A stretch of DNA of 52,099 nucleotides from Candidatus Chloroploca mongolica (lineage in GTDB: Bacteria; Chloroflexota; Chloroflexia; Chloroflexales; Chloroflexaceae): positions 84,302 through 136,400 of the forward strand of contig NZ_SIJK02000001.1 in NCBI RefSeq assembly GCF_004762035.2. Direction: 5' to 3'. A program made the translations under genes and the position numbers. Shown one piece after another: positions 15,806-25,163 of the stretch. Positions within the stretch are counted from its first letter, which is position 1, and every line of letters begins with the position of its first letter. The notes below the pieces were generated by a model that was given only the letters and a program-made list of their open reading frames with translations, ran no database searches and was not told where the DNA came from.

Positions 15806-16642
15806 TTAATACTGTTGTCCTACCGTGGTGGTGCGTTCGGTTAAGGCTCGCGCTGCCAGCGCGATGGCAACCAGGGGCGGCCCGGCGAAGATCAGGGCAA
15901 GTGCCGCAATGGTGGCCGGATTGCCGCCTGCAACGGCGGCAAAAAGCAGCATCGGCAGGGTGATCACCTGCCCGCCGCCGATCAGCAACGTCAAGACATA
16001 CTGGCTCCAACTGACGAGAAAGGCAAAGAGCGCCGCCACGGCGATGCCGGGGCCGGCCAGCGGCAACGTCACCTGCCAGAGGATGCGCAACGGGCCAGCG
16101 CCCAGCGTCCGGGCCTGTTGCTCGTAGCCCTCGTCGTAGCGCACAAAGACGCCAATTAGCGCAAAAATGGTGTAGGGCAGCACCGGGATCAGATGAACTA
16201 GCACAACGCCCGCCAGGCTGCCGGCCAACCCGAGGCGCAAAAAGATGATGTTCAGCCCCATCCCGGTCGCAAGTGGGGGCACAATCGTCGGCAAAAAGAG
16301 CAGCAAGAGCACCAGCGACCGCCCAGGAAAACGCTCAAGGCCGAGCGTACGGGCGGCCGGGAGCGCAATCACCAGGGCGAGCAGCGTGACGACACCCCCG
16401 AGCAGCAGGCTTGTCCCGATCGCTTGCTGCGTGCGCGCGTTGCTCAACTGTCGCCAGAAGGTCTCGAAGGTCCAGGTGGCTGGCAGAAGATCGGGGAAAA
16501 ACCAGCGCGTTGATCCGGCATAGAGCACCAGGCCAACGACTGGCCCGAGCAAAAGCAGATAGAGCAACGCATAGCCGAGGTAGGCAGGCCATGGGGAAAA
16601 GCCGCCCCCGGACGCCAGATTGTCTTCAGCGTTCCGAGCCAT
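15806..16642 (-). CDS. ABC transporter permease, second YnjC-like half
   Basis: About 278 residues, six transmembrane segments. It has the inner-membrane permease EAA-type loop EQQARTLGAGPLRILWQVTLPLAGPGI, the contact site for the ATPase. The start at 16642 has GGAGG at 4-5 nt and overlaps the upstream permease by 17 nt; a longer frame to 16681 lacks this site. Together with the next gene it corresponds to the single long permease YnjC of E. coli, here as two genes. Confidence 0.9.
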   Translation of the reverse strand: MARNAEDNLASGGGFSPWPAYLGYALLYLLLLGPVVGLVLYAGSTRWFFPDLLPATWTFETFWRQLSNARTQQAIGTSLLLGGVVTLLALVIALPAARTLGLERFPGRSLVLLLLFLPTIVPPLATGMGLNIIFLRLGLAGSLAGVVLVHLIPVLPYTIFALIGVFVRYDEGYEQQARTLGAGPLRILWQVTLPLAGPGIAVAALFAFLVSWSQYVLTLLIGGGQVITLPMLLFAAVAGGNPATIAALALIFAGPPLVAIALAARALTERTTTVGQQY

Positions 16643-17504
16643 CAATCCTCCGCACCAGAATGCCAACCCCAAGGACAACAACTGTCATGATGAGACTGAT
16701 CGCCATGCCCTCGGCGCGCCGGTTGAGATCCGCGTTGAGAAAGTAGTCGAGCGCTAGCACCGCTAGTACCCGTGGATACGAGACCCCAAGCAGCGCCGGG
16801 ACCTCGTAGGCCCCAAAGATAAAGGCAAAGACGAGCAAGGCTCCCGCCGATAGGCCCGGCCAGACCAGCGGCAGCGTCACGCGCCACACCCGCATCCAGG
16901 GGCCAGCGCCGAGCGTCGTGGCAACCTCGGCATAGGCGTGGCCTTGCGTGCGCAACACGGCCAGCACGATCAACACAAGAAAAGGGATCTCTTTGCTCAC
17001 ATAGTGCAGAATGATGCCGATCCCCGCCTGATCGCGCACTAGCACCGGAAATTCGGCGGGCGTCGCAATCAAGCCGAGCGCTGCGGCAACCCGGGCGATC
17101 AGGCCACTCTGGGCCAGCAACAGCAACAGGGCAATCGCCCAGACCATATGCGGCAGCGCGAGATTGGCATTCAGCGCAAGCAATGTCGCCTGGTGCGCCG
17201 GGCGGCGACGATGGCTCAGTATCACCGCGAGCAGCAGCGCCGCCACCGACGAGAGCAGCGTCGAAACCCCGGTGACCCAGAGCGAAAAACCGAGCGCTGC
17301 CCAGAATTCGCGTCCTGCGGGTGTCGCGCCGCCAAGCACGCTCGCATATGCATCGAGGCTCACTCTGGTCGCCCCGATAAACGGTAGATACCCGAGGCTC
17401 TGGCTGATGCCGTAGTACATGCTCACCCCAAAGAGCACGCCTGTCACGAGGAGGGCCGGGGTGAGCATGAGCCAGCGGCGTAGCGTTGGGCGATCCACGC
17501 GCAT
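16626..17504 (-). CDS. ABC transporter permease, first YnjC-like half
   Basis: About 292 residues, six membrane segments, with the EAA-type loop AEVATTLGAGPWMRVWRVTLPLVWPGL. It pairs with the following permease to form the channel. The ATG at 17504 lies one base after the stop of the binding-protein gene; a TTG at 17516 overlapping that stop is possible. No good ribosome-binding site is seen, so translation probably depends on the upstream gene. Confidence 0.9.
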   Translation of the reverse strand: MRVDRPTLRRWLMLTPALLVTGVLFGVSMYYGISQSLGYLPFIGATRVSLDAYASVLGGATPAGREFWAALGFSLWVTGVSTLLSSVAALLLAVILSHRRRPAHQATLLALNANLALPHMVWAIALLLLLAQSGLIARVAAALGLIATPAEFPVLVRDQAGIGIILHYVSKEIPFLVLIVLAVLRTQGHAYAEVATTLGAGPWMRVWRVTLPLVWPGLSAGALLVFAFIFGAYEVPALLGVSYPRVLAVLALDYFLNADLNRRAEGMAISLIMTVVVLGVGILVRRIDGSER

Positions 17505-17505
17505 G

Positions 17506-18789
17506 TTACGGCCCAATCAACACAAACTGACGCCAACCCTCTTCAACAAGCGTCTGATACTCGCCCGACGAGTCGGCCACCAGCGAACCGGCAAGATCCT
17601 CGGCGGGGGTTGCCGCCTCGCCAAGTTGGGCCTGAGCCTCTTCGAGGGCGGCGATCTGGGCCGGGTCGGTCACGCGGGTGACATCAATCGCGTAGCCCAG
17701 GCCAAAGCCATTTTCTGGCAAAATCTGGGCCGCTTGAAATTCTGGCTCGAGGATCAGATTGGCGAGCACCAGCGCGGCGGCTTTGTGCGGCGCATTGCTG
17801 GGGATCGTCAGATAGTTGAAATCGCCGATCATATAGTCATCAAAGACAAAGGCCCGTGATGTCTCAGGAATCAAGCCCTGGGCAATCAGCGGCCCGGCAC
17901 CGGCAATCGCCTGCGTAATGCTGAAATCAATCTCGCGGTTGGCAAAGAGACTATGCAACTCATTCTCGTCACGGGGATAGGTCGTACCCTCACGCCAGAG
18001 ATGAGGCTTCATCGCGTTGAAATAGTCCCAGACTTGGGGTGACCACTCGTTCCAGACGGCTTCATCATATTCAAGCCAGAGCCCTGGATCGCCGCTCAGT
18101 TCAAAGAGCGCCCCTTTGACAAAGCGTGTCCCCTGGAAAGCCCCCGGCCCAGGCGCGATATAGGTGAAGCGTCCGGGGTTCGCCTCCACCCAGGTCATCA
18201 ATTCGGCATACGAACGAGGCAATTCATCAGCGCTCATCCGTGCCGAGTCATAGATCAACTGAAACTGCGCCGACGACCAGGGACTCTCATAGCCTTCGAC
18301 GGGTTCGCCGAAGTCAAGGTAGATCGCCGGATTATCCCAGTCAACCAGAGATGCATTGGGAAGGCGCCGCGACCAGTCGGGCAAGAGCATCTCCGCCTGT
18401 TTGAGCGAGAGGAAGTTTTCGCCATTGATCCAGATCACATCGACCGCGCCGGGATCAACGCCAGCCTCTTTTTCACTGAGGATCTGATTGACGACATCAG
18501 CGGCATCAGCCACAGGCACGCGATTCAGCGTAATGTCATACCGCTCCTTGAGCGCTGTGCCATAAAATTCGTCAACAAAACGATTAATGCTTTCCGATCC
18601 ACCCCACATATACCAATTGACCGTCTGGCCTCGTGCGGCAGCCTCGACACTCGCCCAATCATCAAGGTCAAACGCCTCGGCGTCAGGTGCCTCGGGCTGC
18701 GCTGGTGCCGCAGGTTGACCGCCACATGCCGCGAGCACCACCACAAAGATCATCATCAAACTAATTACTGAAAAACGCTGGAACTGCAT
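17506..18789 (-). CDS. YnjB-like ABC substrate-binding lipoprotein
   Basis: 427 residues. The lipoprotein signal ends with the lipobox LAAC (Cys21). The mature part opens with VNWYMWGGSESINRFVDEF, continues with ITLNRVPVADAADVVNQIL and carries DVIWINGENFLSLKQAEM. These are hallmarks of the YnjB family, distinct from polyamine or maltose binders, although the fold is a type-2 periplasmic-binding cleft. The YnjB substrate is not firmly known. It is co-transcribed with two permeases and an ATPase downstream and a VTT membrane protein 6 nt upstream. Confidence 0.9.
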   Translation of the reverse strand: MQFQRFSVISLMMIFVVVLAACGGQPAAPAQPEAPDAEAFDLDDWASVEAAARGQTVNWYMWGGSESINRFVDEFYGTALKERYDITLNRVPVADAADVVNQILSEKEAGVDPGAVDVIWINGENFLSLKQAEMLLPDWSRRLPNASLVDWDNPAIYLDFGEPVEGYESPWSSAQFQLIYDSARMSADELPRSYAELMTWVEANPGRFTYIAPGPGAFQGTRFVKGALFELSGDPGLWLEYDEAVWNEWSPQVWDYFNAMKPHLWREGTTYPRDENELHSLFANREIDFSITQAIAGAGPLIAQGLIPETSRAFVFDDYMIGDFNYLTIPSNAPHKAAALVLANLILEPEFQAAQILPENGFGLGYAIDVTRVTDPAQIAALEEAQAQLGEAATPAEDLAGSLVADSSGEYQTLVEEGWRQFVLIGP

Positions 18790-18795
18790 ACGTTA

Positions 18796-19512
18796 TTAAT
18801 TCCCTTCATCGTAGACACGCCACCGGCGGCGCACAAGTACCACAACGGCGATGCTGAGCAGCACGCCGGCCACCACACCAAACACAATTTCCGGTTTGAT
18901 CTGACCGAGTTCATGCAAGGCGCTGCCAGCAAGCACAATGACGATCACCCCTGGCAGGCTCCCCAGTGTATTCGCGAGTAAAAATGAGCGTAGCGGAATA
19001 TGTAACAGGCCGATCAGATAATTAATCGGATCATAAGGTAAAAAACTTAAGCGCAAAACCAGAACACCAAGAAAGGGCTTACGTTGCAAGCGGTCGCCAT
19101 AACGGGCGCAGAGGCGGGCAATGCGATTATCACCGTGCCCTGTGATCCTGCCCATGCTATAGGTCAGCAACGCCGAAAGATTGCACCCGATCAAGGTGTA
19201 GAGAATGCCCAAGCCTGGGCCGAAACAGACCCCCGCAACGCCTCCCAGCAGCGCCGCAGGTAGCAGCAAGATGGGACTCAACATCGCCGCACCAATAAAC
19301 AGGAACGGACTGGCCGGGTGAACCTGGCAGACCGTGACCATGCCTTGAAAGAGATCGAGTGGTTGCACCATCTGGGCACGGGCATACACCTGGATCGCTG
19401 CCACCAGCAGCAGCCAACCCCCGAGCACCAGCCCAAAGCGCTGAAGATCGCGCAGGCCACGTCGCTGACTGATTGGTTGCGGTGCGACCAGTTCCTGTTC
19501 CCGCTCGATCAA
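18796..19512 (-). CDS. TVP38/TMEM64 (VTT/DedA-related) membrane protein
   Basis: 238 residues, five or six hydrophobic segments. The VTT core includes [41 protein letters not shown] and [17 protein letters not shown]. Relatives are YdjX and YdjZ of E. coli, which lie next to ynjABCD there, so the linkage seen here is conserved. The family is linked to lipid or ion movement but the role in this operon is unknown. The start is TTG, overlapping the stop of the upstream flavoprotein (TTGA). Confidence 0.88.
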   Translation of the reverse strand: MIEREQELVAPQPISQRRGLRDLQRFGLVLGGWLLLVAAIQVYARAQMVQPLDLFQGMVTVCQVHPASPFLFIGAAMLSPILLLPAALLGGVAGVCFGPGLGILYTLIGCNLSALLTYSMGRITGHGDNRIARLCARYGDRLQRKPFLGVLVLRLSFLPYDPINYLIGLLHIPLRSFLLANTLGSLPGVIVIVLAGSALHELGQIKPEIVFGVVAGVLLSIAVVVLVRRRWRVYDEGN

Positions 19513-21218
19513 GCTATTCCCCCCAACTTCCGCCGAAAACCCACCTGTTTGCGTATGTTGAGCATCGAACCGGCGTACTTAATGCTTTCGCTGACAAAAA
19601 ACCTTGTTACTTGACGTAAGCTTGCGTCACCAAAGAAGTGCTGGCGAAATGGCCCATCGCCAAGAAAGCCCTTCTGATCCTGGCGGAGCAAGCTCAGGCG
19701 TAGTTTATTCGCTGGCAGATGGTTCGCGCCCGCGAGTACTTGCTGAAAGGCCCACGGCATCCATGGAAAGTTGGCCAAGAGCGCACGGATCTGACGCACC
19801 GTCTGGTCAACCGCTGCCTCGTCGCACGGGTCAACCGCCTCGATCAGCGTATCAATCTGGTCGGCCAGCGTCTTGAACGGCCCAAAGCCCCCCCCAACGA
19901 GGCGTAGATCGGCAAGCTCGGCAAAATAGGCCGCACGACTCGTCGCCCGACCTCTTGTACTCAACAACTTCAGATACTCCAGATACGCGCCGAGCAACCA
20001 GAGTATCGCATAGACCGACCAGAGCTTTGGGTTGGACCAGGCTTTATACGAATTTGCCACAATCCGGTCGTGGGCTGCGACAAATCGCAACGTCAACCGC
20101 TCAAGCGGCTCGAATTGCGCCGTCCCATAGTCCTGACGCCGATGCGCTTCGAGCAAGAGATGCCCAAGCAGCGCGGTGCTCATCAGCGTGGTATACAGCC
20201 CCTTCGAGTAGAGCGGATCAATGAAGCCAGCGGCATGCCCAAGGAGGCAAAAGCGTTCACCGACGACATGCGTTGATGTGTATTGCAAGCGCTCGGTGCG
20301 TGTCCAGGCACGTGCCGCTCGCGCACCGGCAAAATGGGCCTTGATGCTTGGAAAGCGATCAATGAAGCTAAAAAATTCTTCTTCAGGCGAAAGATCCGTC
20401 CGCATCGGGTGAATGCGCGGGTCAAGTTGCAAACCTACGCTCACCAGGGGATTGGTTGAACGGGCGTGGTTGTTGAACGGAATCACCCAGAGCCACCCCC
20501 CGTGGAAGACGTGATGCAGCGTGCCTTCCGAGACCGGGAAGGGAAGGCCATACGCCTGATGGCTTGCGCCAACCTGGTTATAGCAGGGCAAATCAACCAT
20601 ATGGGTAAAAATCGTACGAGTATGACTCTGCAAATCCCGGCTCCGCCAGCCAAACTTCTCGGCCAACAGCGAGCGCATCCCGCCTGCATCAACCACAAAA
20701 TCAGCTTCGTACGTCTGACCCTGGGCCGTCAGGATCGTCACTCCATCAGTCGTCACGTCAATATCCTTGACCGGCGTTCCCTGTAGAACCGTGGCGCCAT
20801 AACGCACCGCCACCGACGTAAGGAAATAGTCGCTATCCTGGCGATGGATATGCAACTCGTAGCCGTGCGGACGCTGTGGAATTACTGCTTGCAGCGCATG
20901 GCGCATGTTCTGTGGCTGATCGGCGATATGGTGGAGATAGCTAAAATGGCGCTTGATCCCGTGCGATGTGCCAATATGCGCCATATAGTTTTCGGAACTG
21001 AAATAGGCTAATTCGGGCACATCAAAAAACTCGGCCATCGCCCGCATTGTTTCCGACGTTTCGAGGATCATCGACTCGCCCACAGCAAATTTGGGATGCA
21101 TGCCTGCTTCAAAGATAATGACGCGCACCCCGTGGCGGGCAAGGATCGCCCCCAGGCTCGATCCACTGATGCCCGAGCCGATAATGGCAATGTCATAGCG
21201 CGTCTGTTTGGTGTTCAA
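19509..21218 (-). CDS. Halogenase-like FAD-dependent monooxygenase
   Basis: 569 residues. The N-terminal dinucleotide fold is [18 protein letters not shown]. It has the GES motif of flavin-dependent halogenases and their relatives ([10 protein letters not shown]). The sequence GGWLWVIPF fits the halogenase fingerprint WxWxIP. A C-terminal region of about 200 residues ([14 protein letters not shown]...) follows the catalytic core. The catalytic Lys of true halogenases cannot be placed by eye, so hydroxylation or another flavin reaction is equally possible. The start is TTG 21218 with a weak upstream site, 28 nt after the preceding gene's stop. It ends overlapping the VTT gene. Confidence 0.8.
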   Translation of the reverse strand: MNTKQTRYDIAIIGSGISGSSLGAILARHGVRVIIFEAGMHPKFAVGESMILETSETMRAMAEFFDVPELAYFSSENYMAHIGTSHGIKRHFSYLHHIADQPQNMRHALQAVIPQRPHGYELHIHRQDSDYFLTSVAVRYGATVLQGTPVKDIDVTTDGVTILTAQGQTYEADFVVDAGGMRSLLAEKFGWRSRDLQSHTRTIFTHMVDLPCYNQVGASHQAYGLPFPVSEGTLHHVFHGGWLWVIPFNNHARSTNPLVSVGLQLDPRIHPMRTDLSPEEEFFSFIDRFPSIKAHFAGARAARAWTRTERLQYTSTHVVGERFCLLGHAAGFIDPLYSKGLYTTLMSTALLGHLLLEAHRRQDYGTAQFEPLERLTLRFVAAHDRIVANSYKAWSNPKLWSVYAILWLLGAYLEYLKLLSTRGRATSRAAYFAELADLRLVGGGFGPFKTLADQIDTLIEAVDPCDEAAVDQTVRQIRALLANFPWMPWAFQQVLAGANHLPANKLRLSLLRQDQKGFLGDGPFRQHFFGDASLRQVTRFFVSESIKYAGSMLNIRKQVGFRRKLGGIA

Positions 21219-21246
21219 GAAGGCGTCTTTCTAAGCTATGGCTGGT

Positions 21247-22728
21247 TTATTCCCCTGGGAGCATAGTTCGCTCAGCCGCCCGTGCTCCCACGGGCACAGT
21301 GACATCAGCCACTCGCGCTGGCCGTGCCCAGCGATAACGCAGATAGGTAGCCAGTTCGCCTCGTAGATTGGGCAGCGTCTCGCGCATAAAAGCGTCGGCG
21401 ACCTTCTGGATGCCACTGGAAAAAGTCGGGTACGGATAGACAACCCGATAGAGCCGGTAGAGCGAGATGCCCTCTTGAATCGCCAGGGTAAAGAGCGAAA
21501 TCATTTCCGAGGCGCGTGGTCCCACAATCGTTACACTCAAGATTTTGCCCGTCAGTCGCACGGTATCTACGATGATGAAACCATGTTGGAGATCATCAGT
21601 ATACCCACGATCAGTCTGGGTGACAAGGTCAACTCGGATGCGTTTAATCAGCGCCGGGTGATAACGAGTGGCTAGGTCGCGTTGACTCATGCCAGCCGTG
21701 GCAACTTCGGGATCCGCAAACGTTGCACTTGGATAGAAAGGCTCAGGGGTGGTCGCGGGCAGCCAGGGGAACGCAATGCGCTGCACGACTCGCCGTCCCT
21801 GCGCATTGGCAGAATGGGTAAACGCCGAAGTTGTTGTGACATCGCCAATCGCATAGATGCCTGGCACATTGGTACGGCCATAGCTGTCGGCGGCAATGCC
21901 ATTGCGGAGATCAAAGGTAATGCCGACATCTTCGAGGCCCAGCCCATCGAGGTTGCGTTGGCGGCCAACCGCCACGAGCACATAGTCAACCTCGTGCAGC
22001 GTCGCGATCTTGCCATTGCGTTCGATCTGCAACGCTTGCATCGCCTCGTCGTAGCCCTGCACACTCGTCTTGAAATGAAGCTCGACGCCTTTGGCGGCAA
22101 GCGAGGCCTCGATGGCCTCGGCAGCCTCGGGCAGGTGACGGGTGAGCAGGCGCGGTGAAGAGTCAATCATGCTGACATGGCTGCCAAGCTTGCGAAACGC
22201 AAAGGCCAGTTCGACCCCAATCACTCCGCCACCAATGATTGCCAGGTGGTGCGGCACAACCGGCAACTCAAAGACCGTCTCGTTGGTAAGCATGCGTTGT
22301 TCGGGTAGGCCGGGAATAACCAGCTTGCGGGGGCGGGCCCCGGTGGCGATCACAATGTTCTCTGCCTGCAACATTCGTTCACCGCCCTCGGCCAACCTCA
22401 CTGCCACCTGCGTACGACTGACCAGACGCGCTCGCCCAAAGATCAGGCTGAGATTGGGTATCTCCCCAAACTCGTGCGTCTCCTTTTCACGCAATGCATC
22501 GCGCTTGCGCCGCACCTCAGCCAGCACGCCATCCGGGTCGAGCGTGCCCCGCTCTTCGGCCTGATGGATCAGCGTCTTGGAAGGGACACACCCAACATTG
22601 GTGCAGTCGCCACCAACATGCAATGCCTCAAGCACCGCCACCGATTTGCCAAGGCTGCTGAGGCCAACGGCAACCGTCAGCCCCCCTGAACCGGCCCCGA
22701 TGACAATGGTATGAAACTGATCATACAT
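21247..22728 (-). CDS. Mercuric-reductase-like pyridine nucleotide-disulfide oxidoreductase
   Basis: 493 residues. The FAD-binding start is VIGAGSGGLTVA and the redox-active disulfide is GGDCTNVGCVPSK. An NAD(P) fold (LAIIGGGVIGVELA) and the FAD-contact motif GIYAIGDV follow. In the C-terminal dimer domain the usual catalytic His-x-x-Pro is replaced by Tyr (VVYPYPTFSSG), as in the MerA-like subfamily often found beside VTT proteins. No heavy-metal HMA domain or C-terminal Cys pair is present, so Hg reduction is unlikely. First gene of the seven-gene operon that ends with the ABC ATPase. Confidence 0.92.
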   Translation of the reverse strand: MYDQFHTIVIGAGSGGLTVAVGLSSLGKSVAVLEALHVGGDCTNVGCVPSKTLIHQAEERGTLDPDGVLAEVRRKRDALREKETHEFGEIPNLSLIFGRARLVSRTQVAVRLAEGGERMLQAENIVIATGARPRKLVIPGLPEQRMLTNETVFELPVVPHHLAIIGGGVIGVELAFAFRKLGSHVSMIDSSPRLLTRHLPEAAEAIEASLAAKGVELHFKTSVQGYDEAMQALQIERNGKIATLHEVDYVLVAVGRQRNLDGLGLEDVGITFDLRNGIAADSYGRTNVPGIYAIGDVTTTSAFTHSANAQGRRVVQRIAFPWLPATTPEPFYPSATFADPEVATAGMSQRDLATRYHPALIKRIRVDLVTQTDRGYTDDLQHGFIIVDTVRLTGKILSVTIVGPRASEMISLFTLAIQEGISLYRLYRVVYPYPTFSSGIQKVADAFMRETLPNLRGELATYLRYRWARPARVADVTVPVGARAAERTMLPGE

Positions 22729-22862
22729 AATTTCACTCTTTCTAAAAGGCTATCTTATGGTAAACTAGAACGCCGGTAGCGCGGGTGGGGAGGGCCAGAC
22801 CTCCAGGCCCTGACCGGGGAGCATACGTTCATAGCGAGTAAACAAGGCAAGGATCGGATCAT

Positions 22863-23111
22863 ATGCAGCCAGGTGAGATTACAATGTACGGTGCGTTCTG
22901 GTGTGGCGATTGCCGTCGGGCCAAGAAGTTTATGGACGAGCGAGGTGTCCTCTACACCTGGGTTGATATCGACCACAATCCCGATGCGGTCGTTGAGGTT
23001 GAACGGCTCAATCGCGGGATGCGTAGCATTCCTACGATTGTTTTTGCTGATGGCAGCACCCTCGTTGAACCGAGCAATGCCGAACTGGCACGGAAACTTG
23101 GCATCGCCTGA
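22863..23111 (+). CDS. Glutaredoxin/mycoredoxin-like protein
   Basis: 82 residues with the thioredoxin fold. The active site is FWCGDCRRAK (CxxC), the cis-Pro motif is RSIPTIVFADG, and GSTLVEPSNAELARKLG matches mycoredoxin-type proteins. It is a cytosolic thiol-disulfide reductant, perhaps using mycothiol-type or bacillithiol-type cofactors. The start at 22863 follows AAGGCAAGGA; ATG 22884 is less likely. It is divergent from the MerA-like operon, with a shared 134-bp promoter region. Confidence 0.92.
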   Translation: MQPGEITMYGAFWCGDCRRAKKFMDERGVLYTWVDIDHNPDAVVEVERLNRGMRSIPTIVFADGSTLVEPSNAELARKLGIA

Positions 23112-23148
23112 ACGCTGCCTTATGAAATGAAGCATGAAAACGGGCATA

Positions 23149-23204
23149 CAGGAGTGCCGACTTCAGTCGGCTGAGCCGGAAGCCGACTGAAGTCGGCACT
23201 CCTG
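23149..23204. repeat. 23-bp perfect palindrome (AGTGCCGACTT family)
   Basis: Arms at 23149-23171 and 23182-23204 are perfect reverse complements. The core AGTGCCGACTTNAGTCGGC recurs at 45908-45949. It lies between the plus-strand glutaredoxin gene and a minus-strand gene, so it may terminate both transcripts. Confidence 0.8.
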
Positions 23205-23261
23205 CATCCAATTCTTCATAGCCATCACATCATGCTGGCACCACCTAGTTGCGCACTGCAT

Positions 23262-23507
23262 TCAGCCATCTTCCCTGAACAGGTTTAACAAGGTCTCCAG
23301 AGTTGGGTTGCCCAGTGAAAGAATCCGTCCCTTGAACACGTAGGTTGGCGTGCCAAAGACCATGGCTGGTTTTGTTGTGCCTGGTTGTGCCAGATCAATC
23401 ACTTCAATGGGATACTCAGGCTCCTGCGCACGCACGTCGGCTACGAGTAGCAGCGTACGCGCACAGACGGGACAATCAGCCGAGACATAGACATACAATG
23501 GCGTCAT
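23262..23507 (-). CDS. Small thioredoxin-fold protein with CPVC motif
   Basis: 81 residues. The N-terminal beta strand plus active site is LYVYVSADCPVCARTL, and a cis-Pro region is VFGTPTYVFKGRIL. Length and fold fit a glutaredoxin-like or minimal thioredoxin protein. Probably a cytosolic thiol-disulfide exchange protein with an unknown partner. Lies alone between two convergent or spaced genes. Confidence 0.85.
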   Translation of the reverse strand: MTPLYVYVSADCPVCARTLLLVADVRAQEPEYPIEVIDLAQPGTTKPAMVFGTPTYVFKGRILSLGNPTLETLLNLFREDG

Positions 23508-23588
23508 CTGGATCCTGCTTCTAAAACACGATCACGTATGCACTCAGTCTATGCTCGATCTGGTCTGCCGACTGTAAGCTACTGCACA

Positions 23589-25163
23589 CTACTGGGGAAC
23601 AAGCAGAAAACCCTCGATGACCGCCCGATAGATGATGCCCCGCTCCTCGCGGCCCGCCTCGGTTGGGCCGTCGGCGTAGATCAAGGGCTGGGTGACGTCA
23701 AGCTGGGCGGTGGGGCCGTATGTTTGCCGGGCCTGTTCCAGAAATGCGGTCGCAAACGCGGTTTGCAACCTGCCTTGATCTGTTCCATCTGGGTCAACAA
23801 TAAAAATTTCGGTCGTGAACGGGATCTGCACGAGGGTTTGGGGCGTAGAGATCGGGGCGGCTGGGCCTTCAAAGCCCAGGGTGCGCGGGAGAAAGCCGAT
23901 GAAGAAGAAATCGACTGCAACCAATCCGGCGATCAAAAGGATCGTAATGACCATTGGGCCGATGCACCCAGCGCATCCTCGCCGCTTTGGTTGCACCGGC
24001 GGTGAGGCTGGTGCTGGCGGTGGTACCGGGGTGGGCATGACCGGGCCCGCGGGCGGTGATGATGAAGGCGTAACCGCTGCCTGGGGCGTAGGTTGGACTG
24101 CTCCTGCTGTTTGAACGACTGAAGCAGGCGCGGGTTGTGCCGGGGGCGGTGCGGGTTGTGCCGGTGGTGGTGCGGGTTGTGCCGGTGGTGGCGGTACGGC
24201 TGATGGTGGTGCGGCTGATGTGGCAGGCGTGGGTGCTGGAGCAGCGGTCGGCGTTGGCGTGGGCTGTGCCGAAACTGGAACGCCAAGTGGTCGTGAAGCC
24301 GGTAACACACCGAGGGCTGCCCCAAAGGCCGCAATTGACGCAAAGCGAGCCGTCGGGCGCATCTGCAAGGCCTGTTCGAGGGCCCCCGAGACCTGGGGTG
24401 AAAGAGTTGGCTCGAGGGTGCGCGCTGGCGGGAAAGAAAAAGGCGGATGCGCCTGCGGATCACGCCCGGTCAGCACATGGTGCAGCGTGGCCCCCAGCGC
24501 ATAGACATCCGACTCAATCGTTGCCAACCCCTGGTATTGTTCAGGAGGGGCATAGCCTGGCGTCCCGATCTGCGTGCCACGCTGACCGACCTGCAGCACG
24601 CGGGCAATGCCAAAATCAATCAGCTTGATGCCCCCGTTTTGATGATCGATCATCACATTTGAGGGCTTCATATCACGGTAGATAAGCCCTTGGCTGTGCA
24701 GATAACTGAGCACATCGCAGATCTGGGTTGCCCACTCGAGGACACGAGGCTCGGCAAGCTTGCCTTCCCGTTCCACAATATCTTCGAGATCTTCGCCCCG
24801 AATATAATCCATCACCAGGTAATGGCGGCCTTCATCCTTAAAGTGGCTATAGACCCGAGGAATCCGCGGATGGGTGAGTTGTTCGAGCAGTTCAGCCTCG
24901 GCATTGAAACGCTTGATCGCTTCATCCCGCTCTTTTGGCTCGGTAAAGCTATCGAGCATCTCTTTGACCGCATAGATGTTGCCATCGTCATCAATGCCCT
25001 CATAGACTGCGCCCTGACCACCCGCCTTAATCACGCGGGTGATATAGTAATGCGGGCCAGCATTATTGAGGACCATGTCATGGCCGCAATACTGGCAAAA
25101 ACGCGCCTGACGGCGGCCAGGTTTACGGCAACTCGGGCAGAGGATCTCCTGCGGTTGGGTCAT
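23589..25163 (-). CDS. Membrane-anchored Ser/Thr protein kinase with zinc ribbon
   Basis: 524 residues. A zinc ribbon (CPSC...CQYC, residues 9-26) is followed by a Hanks-type kinase domain (about 40-285): glycine loop KAGGQGAVYEG, Lys in YAVKEM, catalytic loop YRDMKPSNVM (Tyr replaces His of HRD), DFG in LIDFGIA and APE as APPEQY. A Pro/Ala-rich linker with repeated PPPAQPA follows, then one transmembrane helix (PMVITILLIAGLVAVDFFF) and a C-terminal extracytoplasmic domain of about 90 residues. The start overlaps the stop of the upstream histidine kinase (ATGA), so the two kinases are co-translated. Confidence 0.93.
   Translation of the reverse strand: MTQPQEILCPSCRKPGRRQARFCQYCGHDMVLNNAGPHYYITRVIKAGGQGAVYEGIDDDGNIYAVKEMLDSFTEPKERDEAIKRFNAEAELLEQLTHPRIPRVYSHFKDEGRHYLVMDYIRGEDLEDIVEREGKLAEPRVLEWATQICDVLSYLHSQGLIYRDMKPSNVMIDHQNGGIKLIDFGIARVLQVGQRGTQIGTPGYAPPEQYQGLATIESDVYALGATLHHVLTGRDPQAHPPFSFPPARTLEPTLSPQVSGALEQALQMRPTARFASIAAFGAALGVLPASRPLGVPVSAQPTPTPTAAPAPTPATSAAPPSAVPPPPAQPAPPPAQPAPPPAQPAPASVVQTAGAVQPTPQAAVTPSSSPPAGPVMPTPVPPPAPASPPVQPKRRGCAGCIGPMVITILLIAGLVAVDFFFIGFLPRTLGFEGPAAPISTPQTLVQIPFTTEIFIVDPDGTDQGRLQTAFATAFLEQARQTYGPTAQLDVTQPLIYADGPTEAGREERGIIYRAVIEGFLLVPQ

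Noticed and set aside
17506-18789. Polyamine or iron binding protein
   Set aside because: The IWINGENF and GGSESINRF segments match the YnjB family better than PotD or FbpA, and the VTT neighbour agrees.
21247-22728. True mercuric reductase
   Set aside because: No HMA domain, no C-terminal Cys pair, and no mer genes nearby. The Tyr-for-His replacement is typical of the MerA-like subgroup.
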